Below are positions 23,776 through 23,900 of a DNA stretch of 23,900 bases, in pieces. How positions within the stretch are numbered: the first letter of the stretch is position 1; each line of letters opens with the position of its first letter. A program made the position numbers and the translations under genes. The notes beneath the pieces are model-generated. The model searched no databases. It saw nothing but the letters and a program-made list of their open reading frames with translations, and had not been told where the DNA came from. Source of the DNA: JBOGOC01 sp050747525 (GTDB lineage Bacteria; Acidobacteriota; Polarisedimenticolia; JACPZX01; DASXTC01); the NCBI GenBank assembly GCA_050747525.1, contig JBOGOC010000040.1, positions 1 to 23,900 of the forward strand. The letters run 5' to 3'.

Positions 23776-23813
23776 GGGCCGGCGGCGGGGAGTGGTCTCC
23801 GAGGCGCGCTCGC

Positions 23814-23835
23814 CGGCGTGGCGTTGGCCACGCCG
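23814..23835 (+). terminator. 9-bp hairpin downstream of purA
   Basis: CGGCGTGGC-GTTG-GCCACGCCG is a perfect 9-bp stem with a 4-nt loop, 52 nt after the purA stop. The downstream sequence (actcgctccattccc) lacks a T run. It is symmetrical and could also serve a gene converging from beyond the window. The remaining bases 23836-23900 hold no gene I can support. Confidence 0.45.
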
Positions 23836-23900
23836 ACTCGCTCCATTCCCTCCTCGCCTCGCGCGAGCTGCCCGCGCGACCCGGCTCGTCGGTCATAGGG

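Noticed and set aside
23610..23896. Minus-strand short genes near the window end
   Set aside because: Two overlapping frames mostly antisense to purA with no ribosome-binding site or domain; nothing to support either.

Overview
The window comes from a high-GC, Gram-negative-type bacterium. The mix of secreted beta-helix/MopE-repeat proteins, a long BNR/Asp-box protein, LolA-like and DUF4136-like envelope proteins and a GH15 enzyme resembles Acidobacteriota or a neighbouring uncultured phylum. That placement is an inference from gene content, not from a marker gene. Coding density is high, and no phage, IS element, CRISPR array or antibiotic-resistance gene was seen.

Layout. (1) 1-2870, minus strand: two secreted proteins with nearly the same N-terminal 47-residue module. 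One is a large beta-helix protein carrying 57-residue MopE-type repeats that run off the window. The other is a small version in which the helix is replaced by a C-terminal domain. (2) 3119-4686, plus: a multi-spanning GT-C-like membrane protein, then tRNA-Ala(CGC). (3) 4781-9885, plus: a DUF4136-like lipoprotein, a gap holding a collapsed copy of the tRNA-Ala, then a LolA-like periplasmic protein overlapping a 1063-residue BNR protein. (4) 9860-11636, minus: a small coiled-coil membrane protein coupled to a secreted HELTH metallopeptidase. (5) 11730-16171, plus: a GH15 glucoamylase/trehalase-like enzyme, a putative beta-barrel and a membrane-anchored alpha/beta hydrolase. (6) 16153-22340, minus: hutH, hutU, a P-loop ATPase and a secreted PEGA-like protein, tightly packed. 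(7) 22434-23762, plus: purA, divergent from hutH.

How they work together. HutH and HutU are the first two steps of histidine degradation (histidine to urocanate to imidazolonepropionate); hutI and later steps are not in the window. The ATPase and PEGA-like genes downstream overlap hutU by 4 nt or follow at 1 nt, so they are probably co-translated with it, although nothing known links them to histidine. Much of the rest is envelope or secreted machinery. The most unusual items are the domain-swapped pair at 1-2870, the tRNA-Ala remnant at 5561-5600, the hut-linked ATPase/PEGA pair, the missing start codon and apparent loss of the usual acid residue in the hydrolase, and an arginine-rich out-of-character patch in the beta-barrel gene.
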